Below, one piece after another: positions 34,474 through 43,181 of a stretch of 64,000 bases of DNA. Source of the stretch: Prochlorococcus sp. AG-347-J22 (GTDB lineage Bacteria > Cyanobacteriota > Cyanobacteriia > PCC-6307 > Cyanobiaceae); the NCBI GenBank assembly GCA_003279005.1, contig QCBY01000007.1:1-64000 (forward strand), written 5' to 3'. How positions within the stretch are numbered: position 1 is the stretch's first letter; each line of letters starts with the position of its first letter. The position numbers and the translations under genes were made by a program. Under the pieces are notes generated by a model that saw nothing but the letters and a program-made list of their open reading frames with translations, had not been told where the DNA came from and searched no databases.

Positions 34474-34794
34474 ATGGACTATTTAATACCTGGTGAAATA
34501 ATGATTGAGGATGGTGAAATTGAATTAAATACAGGAAAGAATGTTAAAACTTTAACTGTTTCTAATTCTGGTGATAGGCCTGTTCAAGTTGGATCTCATT
34601 ATCATTTTTTTGAAACTAATAAAGCTTTAATTTTTAATAGAGAAATTACACTTGGCATGCGTCTAGATATTCCTGCAGGAACTGCTATAAGATTTGAACC
34701 TGGAGATACTACAGAAGTAAAATTGGTATCTTATTCCGGATATAGGAATGCCTTTGGTTTTAATGCTTTAATTAATGGTCCTTTAGATTCTTAA
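34474..34794 (+). CDS. ureB: urease beta subunit
   Basis: A 106-aa subunit with the family core [20 protein letters not shown] and [20 protein letters not shown]. The usual length is about 101-110. It sits between ureA and ureC with very short gaps, which favours balanced synthesis of subunits. Confidence 0.98.
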   Translation: MDYLIPGEIMIEDGEIELNTGKNVKTLTVSNSGDRPVQVGSHYHFFETNKALIFNREITLGMRLDIPAGTAIRFEPGDTTEVKLVSYSGYRNAFGFNALINGPLDS

Positions 34795-34799
34795 ATATT

Positions 34800-36509
34800 A
34801 TGTCTTTTAAGATTAATAGAAAAACTTATGCTCAAACGTATGGACCTACAAAGGGAGATAGAGTGAGACTTGCAGATACAGAATTAATAATTGAAGTGGA
34901 AAAAGATTTTACTACTTATGGAGATGAAGTTAAATTTGGTGGGGGTAAGGTTATCAGAGATGGTATGGGACAGTCTCAAGTAACAAGAGATAATGGAGCA
35001 GTTGATACCGTAATAACTAATGCTTTAATAGTTGATTGGTGGGGAATTGTAAAAGCTGATGTAGGATTAAAAGACGGAAATATTTGTGAAATTGGTAAGG
35101 CTGGAAATCCTGATATTCAAGATAATATAAACATAATAATTGGCGCTTCAACTGAGGTTATAGCTGGTGAGGGACATATTCTCACTGCAGGATCAATAGA
35201 TACACATATCCATTTTATTTGCCCTCAACAAATAGAAACAGCTTTAGCTTCTGGCATAACAACTATGCTAGGGGGAGGAACAGGTCCAGCGACTGGAACA
35301 AATGCTACCACATGTACTCCAGGTTCTTTTCATATATCTCGGATGCTTCAATCTGCTGAAGCCTTCCCCATGAATTTGGGCTTTTTTGGAAAAGGCAATT
35401 CATCTAATGAAACAAATCTTTTTGACCAGGTTAATGCTGGTGCATGTGGTTTAAAATTACATGAAGACTGGGGTACAACTCCTTCAACGATTAATTCTTG
35501 TCTTAATGTTGCAGATGCTTTAGATGTTCAAGTGTGTATACATACAGATACATTGAATGAAGCAGGATTCGTTGAGGATACAATAAATGCTATTGCTGGA
35601 AGAACTATACATACTTTTCATACTGAAGGAGCAGGGGGTGGCCATGCACCAGATATTATTAAAATTTGCGGGGAACTAAATGTTTTACCAAGTAGTACAA
35701 ATCCAACCAGGCCTTACACCAAAAATACTTTAGAAGAACATCTTGATATGTTGATGGTCTGCCATCATTTAGATTCTAAAATACCAGAAGATATAGCATT
35801 TGCAGAATCAAGAATAAGAAGGGAGACAATAGCTGCTGAAGATATTTTACATGATATTGGTGCCTTCTCTATTATTGCAAGTGATTCACAAGCCATGGGA
35901 AGAGTTGGAGAAGTAATAACAAGAACTTTTCAAACTGCACATAAAATGAAAGTTCAAAGAGGTCCTTTGCCTGAAGATTCTGACAAAAATGATAATAATC
36001 GAGTTAAAAGATATATATCTAAAGTGACTATTAATCCTGCTATTGCCCATGGAATTGATAAATTTGTTGGTTCTATTGAAATAGGTAAAATAGCAGATTT
36101 AGTTTTATGGAAACCAGCCTTTTTTGGAGTTAAACCAGAATTAGTTATAAAAGGTGGCTCTATCATTTGGTCTCAGATGGGAGATGCTAATGCTTCAATT
36201 CCAACTCCAGGCCCTGTTCACGGTCGACCTATGTTTGCAAATTATGGAAAATCACTTTTAAGGAGTTCTTTCACTTTTTTGAGCAAAAATGCAATCGATC
36301 TTGGTATTCCTAAAAAACTTTCTTTACAAAAAAAATGTTTAGCTGTTGAGAACACAAGATCCATTAATAAATTAGATCTAAAATTAAATAATAATTTACC
36401 TAATATTTCAGTTGATCCACAAACTTATGAAGTATTCTCCGATGGTGAATTATTAACATGTGAACCTCTTGAAGAAGTTCCAATGGCACAAAGATATTTT
36501 TTACTCTAG
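34800..36509 (+). CDS. ureC: urease alpha subunit
   Basis: The 569-aa catalytic subunit, which hydrolyses urea to ammonia and carbamate. The carbamylated nickel-bridging Lys is K219 in [12 protein letters not shown]. The metal ligands HIHFICPQQ are near residues 136-144, and VCHHLD (His322-His323) includes the catalytic acid His. [11 protein letters not shown] and the C-terminal RYFLL are also conserved. It is the last gene of ureDABC and converges on gpgS with an overlap of 4 bp. Confidence 0.98.
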   Translation: MSFKINRKTYAQTYGPTKGDRVRLADTELIIEVEKDFTTYGDEVKFGGGKVIRDGMGQSQVTRDNGAVDTVITNALIVDWWGIVKADVGLKDGNICEIGKAGNPDIQDNINIIIGASTEVIAGEGHILTAGSIDTHIHFICPQQIETALASGITTMLGGGTGPATGTNATTCTPGSFHISRMLQSAEAFPMNLGFFGKGNSSNETNLFDQVNAGACGLKLHEDWGTTPSTINSCLNVADALDVQVCIHTDTLNEAGFVEDTINAIAGRTIHTFHTEGAGGGHAPDIIKICGELNVLPSSTNPTRPYTKNTLEEHLDMLMVCHHLDSKIPEDIAFAESRIRRETIAAEDILHDIGAFSIIASDSQAMGRVGEVITRTFQTAHKMKVQRGPLPEDSDKNDNNRVKRYISKVTINPAIAHGIDKFVGSIEIGKIADLVLWKPAFFGVKPELVIKGGSIIWSQMGDANASIPTPGPVHGRPMFANYGKSLLRSSFTFLSKNAIDLGIPKKLSLQKKCLAVENTRSINKLDLKLNNNLPNISVDPQTYEVFSDGELLTCEPLEEVPMAQRYFLL

Positions 36510-37732
36510 TAGTTATTAATTAATTCTTTTTTGTTTAAATTTATTTCTCTAGTTCCTGCATTCGCTAAATCATCTTGAAGTTTATTTTCACATGAAAGAA
36601 CTCTTGACCAACTTGGAAGTTGTTGAGTTGTTGGATTTGCTAAATAACCTTGAGTAGCGGGTCTTAATAATTTAGCGAATTTTTGAACAGACAATTCCTC
36701 TTCATGCCTATCATAAGGAAGCTTATTAACTGCAGAATCTAATCCAAATTGTTTGACTCTGTCCTCTCCTACTCTTTTATAAAGCACTTCGAGAGTTGAC
36801 AATTGAGTGCTTGTTAAAGTTTCTGCTTGATGTTCCATAAGTCCTCTTAAAACACTTGAGAGAATTTCTGTGCACATTTTTTGTAGTCCTTCCTTGGAGG
36901 AAGCTCCTATTGTTTTATGTTTATGATCAAATAATCCAAGGTCCACCTGTGCTATCTTCGAAGTTCTTACATTTCTGTAAACCTCCGAAAGAAGACCTAT
37001 CTCTAATCCCCAATCACATGGAATTCTTAAATTCATTGCCAAGTCTTTTGTAAATGCAAACTCACCAGCAAGAGGATATCTAAATGATTGTAAATACTGT
37101 AGGAAAGGCCCATTTCCAACTAACTGCTCTAAGCTTGCCAAAAGAGGACCAACAAATAATCTAGTTGCTCTACCTTGCAATTGATTAGTTTCTAGTGATA
37201 ATCGGCTGTAGAATGCTTTTACATAGGAAATCCCATATGATTCATCTAACAAAGGAAGAATCATTCTAGATGGATATAAAGAACTAAATGTTCTTATGTC
37301 AGCATCAAATAAAGCAACAACCTCAGATTTTCGTGTTGCAACACCTATACCTTGCCATACTGCCCACCCTTTCCCTGGAGTACCAAGTAATTCTAGACCA
37401 TTTGTTTCTTGATTCTTTAATAGCTCAATTACAGATGGAGAATTTGTCCATTGAATGTGAACTGGGAATGGCATTGAATCGAAAAAAGATTTTGCTGAAT
37501 TTACTTGATTAATTGTTTTTGCAGATAGAGCAATAACTAATTCATTTAATTCTGTAAGGTTTTTTAGAACTTCTCTTATATCTCTTAGCGCAGGACGCTC
37601 AAACTCTTCATAAAGGCAAGGAATTAATATTGCTGTGGATCTTTTCTTAAGACTTCTATTTAATTCTTTAAGAAGATCTTTTGTGACACCATATTCATGT
37701 ATTGTTGTGATTAAACCCTGTTGAAAGTCCAT
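36506..37732 (-). CDS. gpgS: glucosyl-3-phosphoglycerate synthase
   Basis: A 408-aa GT81 enzyme that transfers glucose from a nucleotide sugar to 3-phosphoglycerate, the first step of glucosylglycerate synthesis. The nucleotide-sugar binding strand is [18 protein letters not shown] and the DxD-type motif is [12 protein letters not shown]. The acceptor region is [20 protein letters not shown] with [14 protein letters not shown]. It is divergent from the phosphorylase operon, and its end overlaps the end of ureC. Glucosylglycerate is a compatible solute favoured by marine cyanobacteria under nitrogen limitation. Confidence 0.93.
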   Translation of the reverse strand: MDFQQGLITTIHEYGVTKDLLKELNRSLKKRSTAILIPCLYEEFERPALRDIREVLKNLTELNELVIALSAKTINQVNSAKSFFDSMPFPVHIQWTNSPSVIELLKNQETNGLELLGTPGKGWAVWQGIGVATRKSEVVALFDADIRTFSSLYPSRMILPLLDESYGISYVKAFYSRLSLETNQLQGRATRLFVGPLLASLEQLVGNGPFLQYLQSFRYPLAGEFAFTKDLAMNLRIPCDWGLEIGLLSEVYRNVRTSKIAQVDLGLFDHKHKTIGASSKEGLQKMCTEILSSVLRGLMEHQAETLTSTQLSTLEVLYKRVGEDRVKQFGLDSAVNKLPYDRHEEELSVQKFAKLLRPATQGYLANPTTQQLPSWSRVLSCENKLQDDLANAGTREINLNKKELINNY

Positions 37733-37785
37733 TTTCTATTTGATGTGCAGAATAGTGTTAATTCTTCGATAATTTTTTCAAAGTA

Positions 37786-39552
37786 ATGCGAATTGATTCC
37801 GAGAAAAAATTAATTAGATTAAAGCTTAGTAAATTGCTAGAAACAATTTATAAGGATCATACTACTGAAGAGATTAACTATATTTGTAATCAATTATTGC
37901 AGATTTTAGATAATTTCTCAGAGAAGTCTCGTTATGAAGAAAAAAGTGATGATAGAAAATGGGATGAATCTTATGCCGTTTTAATAACTTATGCTGATGG
38001 TGTATATAAAAAAGGAGAAGCTACATTAGTAACACTTCGAGATTTATTAAGTAAACATTTTGGTAGCCTTTCAAAAGTAATACATATACTTCCATTTCTC
38101 AAATCAACTAGTGATGGGGGCTTCGCTGTTTCAAGTCATAAATTATTAGAGGAGAAGTTTGGTAGTTGGGAGGATCTTAATAGTATTTCTAAAAAACATC
38201 ATTTAATGGCTGATTTAGTTTTAAATCATGTTTCATCCTCTCATCCATGGGTGCAGCAATTTATTAAATGTCAAGAACCTGGCTTGTCTAATGTTTTTTC
38301 TCCGTCTCAAAATCTTGATTGGAAGAATGTGATAAGACCAAGAAGTTCTTCTCTTTTTTCACAAATAAATACTGTTAATGGATCCAAACAAGTTTGGACA
38401 ACTTTTGGACCAGATCAAATTGATTTGAATTGGCTTAATCCCAAAATGACAATAGAGTTTCTTAACTTAATTATTACTTACTTATCAAATGGCATTAAAT
38501 GGTTAAGATTGGATGCAGTAGGTTTTATTTGGAAGGAACCAGGCACAACATGCTTGCACTTGCCGAAGGCTCATTTAATTGTAAAAATTCTAAGAATATT
38601 GCTAAATGACCTTTTAAAAGATGGTGTATTAATTACTGAAACTAATGTTCCACAAAAGGAAAATCTTTCTTATTTAATACCAGAAGATGAAGCAAATATG
38701 GCTTATAATTTTCCTCTCCCACCTCTTCTTTTGGAAGCAATTATTACTTCTAGGGCAGATATTTTAAATTCATGGATTTGTGATTGGCCAGATTTACCTG
38801 AGTCAACAACTATGTTTAATTTTACAGCTTCTCATGATGGCGTTGGATTAAGAGCTTTAGAAGGACTGATGAATGAACAAAGAATTAAAGAGTTATTGAT
38901 AAATTGCGAGAAAAGAGGTGGGCTAGTAAGTCATAGAAGATTATCTAATGGCGAAGATAAACCATATGAATTAAATATTAGTTGGTGGAGCGCCATGGAA
39001 GATGCTGGCCGAGATTCAAATCGTTTTCAATATGAAAGGTTTTTATTAACGCAACTACTTGTGATGTCTTTAAAAGGTGTTCCTGCTTTTTATCTCCCAG
39101 CATTATTAGCTTCAGAAAATGACTTAAAAAGTTTTTCGATGACAGGTCAAAGAAGAGATCTTAATAGGGAAAAGTTTAAGTCAGAGAAACTTACTGCATT
39201 ATTTAAAAATCCTGAATCTAATGCTAATAAGAATCTGAGATATCTCCGCAATGCAATGGATGCTAGAGCAAATTTACCTCAATTCCATCCTCAGTCAGAA
39301 ATGGAATGCTTGTCTAAAAATAGAAGTGATATTGTTGTAATTAAAAGGGGTGTCGGTTCAAAAGCTGTTTTTACAATTCACAACATGACAGAAAATAAAA
39401 TTAACTATAGATTGAGTGATCTTGTATTAACTAAACAAATTAATAATGATTTTCATATGAAGGATTATTTAACATCAAATAAATATAATTGTAATAATAT
39501 TGAACTTAATCCATTTCAAGTAATATGGCTTGGTTTTTCAGTAGATGATTGA
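37786..39552 (+). CDS. GH13_18 sucrose-phosphorylase-like protein, probably glucosylglycerate phosphorylase
   Basis: A 588-aa GH13 enzyme. The catalytic residues are clear: nucleophile Asp243 in WLRLDAVGFIWKEPGT, acid/base Glu285 in ITETNVPQKENLSY, and the stabiliser Asp351 in ASHDGVGLRAL. These match GH13_18 phosphorylases (sucrose, glucosylglycerol or glucosylglycerate). The context, in one operon with gpgP and a glycerate kinase and facing gpgS, argues for glucosylglycerate cleavage to glucose-1-phosphate and glycerate. The substrate is inferred, not read from the sequence. It overlaps gpgP by 8 bp. Confidence 0.8.
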   Translation: MRIDSEKKLIRLKLSKLLETIYKDHTTEEINYICNQLLQILDNFSEKSRYEEKSDDRKWDESYAVLITYADGVYKKGEATLVTLRDLLSKHFGSLSKVIHILPFLKSTSDGGFAVSSHKLLEEKFGSWEDLNSISKKHHLMADLVLNHVSSSHPWVQQFIKCQEPGLSNVFSPSQNLDWKNVIRPRSSSLFSQINTVNGSKQVWTTFGPDQIDLNWLNPKMTIEFLNLIITYLSNGIKWLRLDAVGFIWKEPGTTCLHLPKAHLIVKILRILLNDLLKDGVLITETNVPQKENLSYLIPEDEANMAYNFPLPPLLLEAIITSRADILNSWICDWPDLPESTTMFNFTASHDGVGLRALEGLMNEQRIKELLINCEKRGGLVSHRRLSNGEDKPYELNISWWSAMEDAGRDSNRFQYERFLLTQLLVMSLKGVPAFYLPALLASENDLKSFSMTGQRRDLNREKFKSEKLTALFKNPESNANKNLRYLRNAMDARANLPQFHPQSEMECLSKNRSDIVVIKRGVGSKAVFTIHNMTENKINYRLSDLVLTKQINNDFHMKDYLTSNKYNCNNIELNPFQVIWLGFSVDD

Positions 39553-40345
39553 AAATTCTGGTATCTGGGTAGTAAGTGATGTTGATGGTACCCTTATGGA
39601 TCATTCTTATGATTTAACCCCAGCAAAAGAAACTATAAATTTGCTTCAAGAATTATCTATCCCCATAATATTATGTACAAGTAAAACCGCTGCGGAAGTA
39701 AAGGTTATTAGAAAAGAACTAAATTTAACTGATCCTTATATTGTTGAAAATGGCGGAGCTATATATGGCGAATCATTAACTAAAGTTAATGGGGAGATTA
39801 TTCTTGGAGAAAAATACGAAATACTCGAAAAAATTTTGAGTAATATTTCTAATGAAATTAATTATGAATTACAACCACTTAATAACATTTCTAACCTAGA
39901 GGCAACTAAACTTACTGGATTAAAAGGGCATTCTTTAGAATTAATGAGAGATAGACATTGGAGTATGCCATTCCTAAATCCTCCTGAAACTAAAGAACAA
40001 GAGATTAATGCTTGTTGCAAAAAATTTAATGTAGAAATATTTAGGGGTAATAGGATGAGTCACATGTTGTCAATTAATTCAAACAAAGGAAAAGCAATAG
40101 ATGCACTCAAATCATATTCAAATAATCCAAATATTAAAATTATTGGACTTGGTGATTCCCCTAATGACTTACCTCTATTATTAAAATCAGATTACAAAAT
40201 TGTTATTCCAAGTCCTAGTGGACCGAATTTAAATTTATTGGATAAATTAAGTGATTGTAAATTTACTTTAGCCAGTGAACCAAATGGTTATGGTTGGAAA
40301 AGTGAAATAAATAAGTTAGTAAATAAATTGGTATTCAGTAAGTAA
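39545..40345 (+). CDS. gpgP: glucosyl-3-phosphoglycerate phosphatase, HAD family
   Basis: A 266-aa HAD phosphatase of the mannosyl-3-phosphoglycerate phosphatase (MpgP) type. It starts VVSDVDGTLMDHSYD (nucleophile motif DVDGT) and has the second motif ILCTSKTAAEV, Lys in NKGKAIDAL and the motif IIGLGDSPNDLPLL. It removes phosphate from glucosyl-3-phosphoglycerate to give glucosylglycerate. Its stop overlaps the glycerate kinase start (TAATG), so expression is coupled. Confidence 0.9.
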   Translation: MIENSGIWVVSDVDGTLMDHSYDLTPAKETINLLQELSIPIILCTSKTAAEVKVIRKELNLTDPYIVENGGAIYGESLTKVNGEIILGEKYEILEKILSNISNEINYELQPLNNISNLEATKLTGLKGHSLELMRDRHWSMPFLNPPETKEQEINACCKKFNVEIFRGNRMSHMLSINSNKGKAIDALKSYSNNPNIKIIGLGDSPNDLPLLLKSDYKIVIPSPSGPNLNLLDKLSDCKFTLASEPNGYGWKSEINKLVNKLVFSK

Positions 40346-41301
40346 TGAAAGATTTAAAAATTGAATTTCCTTTAGATAAATTTGAAAATTTAATTAGGCA
40401 AATGGGTTGGGAAACTCTTGATGAATGGTTTGATTTTTGGGAGACCAAAAAAGAAATACTATCAATTAATAAATTTTGGGACAGTGGTGTAAATGAAGAT
40501 TGGATTTGGGGTCTTGCATTACCTCTTCTATCTCAAGCATATTACTTTAATAAGAATTTTCCTGAAAGAAAACTTATTGGAATTTCAGCACTTCCTGGGA
40601 CTGGCAAGACAACTTTAGGTAAATGGTTGGAAAGTATATCTAGAAAATTAAATTTCAAAATATGTGTTATTTCTATTGATGATTTTTATCTCCCCTCCAG
40701 TGAAATGGAATTAGCTATTCAAAATAACCCCTGGAATGTCTCTAGAGGATTTCCTGGGACCCATTCGATAGATTTAATGAAAGAGAAACTAATTAAATGG
40801 AAAGTTGATGGAACGTTAAATGTTCCTGTTTTTGATAAATCTTTAAGAAATGGCTTAGGTGACAGATCTCATTGGAGAGAAGATGAACCCGATTTGTTAA
40901 TAATTGAGGGATGGTTTTTAGGGATAAAACCACTATCTATTGATGAAAAAAATAGTGAAATAATTTCACCTAAATTAAGTTCTTATGAATGTTCTTATAG
41001 AAATAATATTCAAAGTAATTTGAAAAACTATTTAGATATTTGGAATCTGATTGATCAAACTTGGCAACTAAAACCTTTGAAGTTTGAATATATGAATGAA
41101 TGGAAATCCAATCAAGAAAAAAGTATGGGTCTTCAACGAGGAAGTTCTCTTAAAGATAAAAAATTAAGTAATTTTCTTCGAATGTTAAGTGTTTCTATCC
41201 CGCACAAGAGTTTTGATTTTATAAATTCTGATGTTTTATTGTTAATTAATCAAAAGAGAAAATTAATTAATGTTGAATTAATTAAAAATTCTTCCAAATA
41301 A
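40345..41301 (+). CDS. D-glycerate 3-kinase (GLYK type)
   Basis: A 318-aa P-loop kinase of the plant/cyanobacterial glycerate kinase family. Walker A is ISALPGTGKTTLGKWLESI, and ISIDDFYLPSSEMELAI is the substrate-binding motif. RGFPGTHSIDLMKEKL and LLIIEGWFLGIKPL follow. It phosphorylates glycerate to 3-phosphoglycerate, so it can recycle the glycerate released by the phosphorylase; the photorespiratory kinase role is equally possible. It is the third gene of the glucosylglycerate operon. Confidence 0.92.
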   Translation: MKDLKIEFPLDKFENLIRQMGWETLDEWFDFWETKKEILSINKFWDSGVNEDWIWGLALPLLSQAYYFNKNFPERKLIGISALPGTGKTTLGKWLESISRKLNFKICVISIDDFYLPSSEMELAIQNNPWNVSRGFPGTHSIDLMKEKLIKWKVDGTLNVPVFDKSLRNGLGDRSHWREDEPDLLIIEGWFLGIKPLSIDEKNSEIISPKLSSYECSYRNNIQSNLKNYLDIWNLIDQTWQLKPLKFEYMNEWKSNQEKSMGLQRGSSLKDKKLSNFLRMLSVSIPHKSFDFINSDVLLLINQKRKLINVELIKNSSK

Positions 41302-41379
41302 TTTTTCATTTAGTTGTTTTTTATACAATTTAAATTGAATTATTTGGTGTTTAATTTAATTTGATTTATTTTATTTTGG

Positions 41380-41607
41380 ATGATTGAGTTTTCTTATAAA
41401 AATGAAGGCTCCAGAATGGTAGTTTTAAGGTGCATTGGCCCTTCTAATTTTTTTCTAGAAAGAGTTTTATTTCCTACTGATATTCTTACTTTTATGGCTC
41501 CTAATGATTCTAGAGTTGAGATATGGGGTAATGAATTATATGGCCCTAAACTAGAAGAAAGGATAAGAATTACATCTGAAAATGAAGATGCAACTCTAGT
41601 TGCGTGA
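41380..41607 (+). CDS. DUF1830 family protein
   Basis: A 75-aa protein. The stretch RCIGPSNFFLERVLFPTDIL, then FMAPNDSRVEIWGNELYGPK, matches the cyanobacterial DUF1830 pattern (C-x-x-FFxERVxFP and a WG motif). It is a small beta domain of unknown role. It stands between the glucosylglycerate operon and a cluster of mini membrane proteins. Confidence 0.8.
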   Translation: MIEFSYKNEGSRMVVLRCIGPSNFFLERVLFPTDILTFMAPNDSRVEIWGNELYGPKLEERIRITSENEDATLVA

Positions 41608-41690
41608 TAACTTAATATTTTTAATTGTCTTCGACTCAGAATTTTTACCCACCTGCAAAGTTTAATTGATATTATTTAATTATTTAAAAT

Positions 41691-41822
41691 ATGATAATGA
41701 CACAAATTGCTTCCTTTGCTATTGGTGGTTTCGTACCATCTGCCGCTATTGCGGGTGTTTTAGTATTAGTTGGTCTTGGTGCGTTTTTTTATCTTGGTTT
41801 AAAAGGACCAACAGATTATTAA
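41691..41822 (+). CDS. mini membrane protein, 43 aa, SFAIGGF family
   Basis: ATG 41691 (or 41697): MIMTQIASFAIGGFVPSAAI then AGVLVLVGLGAFFYLGLKGP and TDY. It has one Gly/Ala/Val-rich span. It shares ASFAIGGFxPxAA and the LVLxGL segment with the 8581-8718 gene, though the C-terminal ends differ. The size and topology resemble photosystem mini-subunits, but I can name none. Confidence 0.7.
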   Translation: MIMTQIASFAIGGFVPSAAIAGVLVLVGLGAFFYLGLKGPTDY

Positions 41823-41863
41823 TTACCAACCAATAATTTAAAAGTTCTTTAAAAAAATCTCAA

Positions 41864-41998
41864 ATGGACCTAAATACAATACTTTTCATAGTAAGTTTAC
41901 CTTTCGTATTATTAACCGCTTATTTTGGGACAAAAAATGATTTTTATGAAAGCGAAAATTACAAGGGTGATGGTTGCGCTCACGATGTAAAAAGATAA
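41864..41998 (+). CDS. mini membrane protein, 44 aa
   Basis: ATG 41864: MDLNTILFIVSLPFVLLTAY followed by FGTKNDFYESENYKGDGCAH and DVKR. It has an N-terminal span and an acidic soluble tail. The YFGTKNxFYxSxxYxGxGxAH pattern looks like a motif conserved across cyanobacteria, but I cannot attach a name to it. It lies 41 bp after the previous mini gene. Confidence 0.6.
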   Translation: MDLNTILFIVSLPFVLLTAYFGTKNDFYESENYKGDGCAHDVKR

Positions 41999-42145
41999 AT
42001 TAAAATTTAAACTTTAGATTAAGATCTATTTCTTAATAAAAGTGGTTTCCTTTAAAGGTCTCAATGATTTTTTGATGTTGAATTTTTTTGAGATTTTTGA
42101 TTAATTTAAATTTATAACTAATTAAAATAAAAATTAGATGTTTGC

Positions 42146-42334
42146 GTGTTAATGTTTTTTTTATATAATTTTGAAATGTTTTTTTTTATATCATATCAAC
42201 TTGGTGAGGTTCAAGTCTCAAATCTTACTATCATCATATGTGCAATTTTTTCTTCATTTACATTCATTGCAGTTGGAATAAGCTCTTATAAGCTTTACAA
42301 ATCATTAATAAATAAAGACGATTCTGTTAGTTAA
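42146..42334 (+). CDS. small membrane protein, 62 aa, GTG start
   Basis: GTG at 42146 gives MLMFFLYNFEMFFFISYQLG, then a second span (LTIIICAIFSSFTFIAVGIS) and a charged end (KLYKSLINKDDSVS). An ATG at 42176 is an alternative start that would leave one span. It ends one base before tRNA-Pro begins on the other strand. Function unknown. Confidence 0.45.
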   Translation: MLMFFLYNFEMFFFISYQLGEVQVSNLTIIICAIFSSFTFIAVGISSYKLYKSLINKDDSVS

Positions 42335-42408
42335 TCGGAACGGCGGGATTTGAACCCACGACCCCCACTACCCCAAAGTGGTGCGCTACCAAACTGCGCT
42401 ACGCCCCG
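42335..42408 (-). tRNA. tRNA-Pro (anticodon GGG)
   Basis: A full cloverleaf on the minus strand. The acceptor CGGGGCG pairs with CGTTCCG (two G-T wobbles). D-arm GCGC/GCGC, anticodon arm CCACT/AGTGG with loop TTGGGGT (anticodon GGG at positions 34-36) and T-arm GTGGG/CCCGC with TTCAAAT complete it. The discriminator is A. There is no CCA in the gene and no intron. Confidence 0.96.
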
Positions 42409-42435
42409 TATTAACACTATAAATATAAATAACTT

Positions 42436-43164
42436 TTACTTGTCAATTTTTATTGGGTTATTGTTAGATCTCAATACACATTTATCAATCTCCCAATTGA
42501 AATTATTCCAAACTTCATTAGGAAGTTTGAAGTTACTACCATTAAAGTCTCCTAACTTTACTTTAGTAGGTGATGCTGAACAATATTGCCTATTTCCATC
42601 TACTGCTAAATATTGCTGGTGATATTCTTCTGCGTAAAAATAAGATTCAATCATTTTTATTTCTGTTTCAATTAATCCAAAGTTATGGGCATTAAGTTCT
42701 TTTTGATAAGCTTCTTTACTTAAATTAATTATCTCTTTATTACTTTTATTTGTATAGAAAATTGTAGATCTATATTGAGTTCCGACATCATTACCCTGCC
42801 TATTTTTTTGGGTTGGATTATGACATTCCCAGAACATTTTTAATAAATCACTAATATCAATTTTATTTGTATTCCAAACCACCTTAACCACCTCTGCATG
42901 ACCAGTAGTACCAGAACAGACTTCATAGTACGTTGGGTTTTTCTTCTCTCCACCAGCATAACCAACTGAAGTTGTAACAACTCCTGGAAGTTTCCAAAAA
43001 CATTTCTCTGCACCCCAAAAACATCCGCATCCAAACACTATCGAATCCTCTTGAGATTTTGGTTCTTTTTTTATATCCGTATTTAATATTCTATGGACAA
43101 AATTTGCTTCAATAGCAGGATTTGATTCTTTGTTATTCATGATTTTTTTTAGAAATTCAAACAT
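42436..43164 (-). CDS. msrA: peptide methionine sulfoxide reductase MsrA
   Basis: A 242-aa enzyme that reduces methionine-S-sulfoxide in proteins. The active-site motif is GCGCFWGAEKCFW, and VGYAGGEKKNPTYYEVCSGT with TGHAEVVKVVW follows. YHQQYLAVDGNRQYC is at the C-terminal side. The N-terminal 40 residues before the domain are polar and non-conserved. It shares its strand with the ABC half-transporter 17 bp away. Confidence 0.96.
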   Translation of the reverse strand: MFEFLKKIMNNKESNPAIEANFVHRILNTDIKKEPKSQEDSIVFGCGCFWGAEKCFWKLPGVVTTSVGYAGGEKKNPTYYEVCSGTTGHAEVVKVVWNTNKIDISDLLKMFWECHNPTQKNRQGNDVGTQYRSTIFYTNKSNKEIINLSKEAYQKELNAHNFGLIETEIKMIESYFYAEEYHQQYLAVDGNRQYCSASPTKVKLGDFNGSNFKLPNEVWNNFNWEIDKCVLRSNNNPIKIDK

Positions 43165-43181
43165 TCTTTCAACGTATATTA

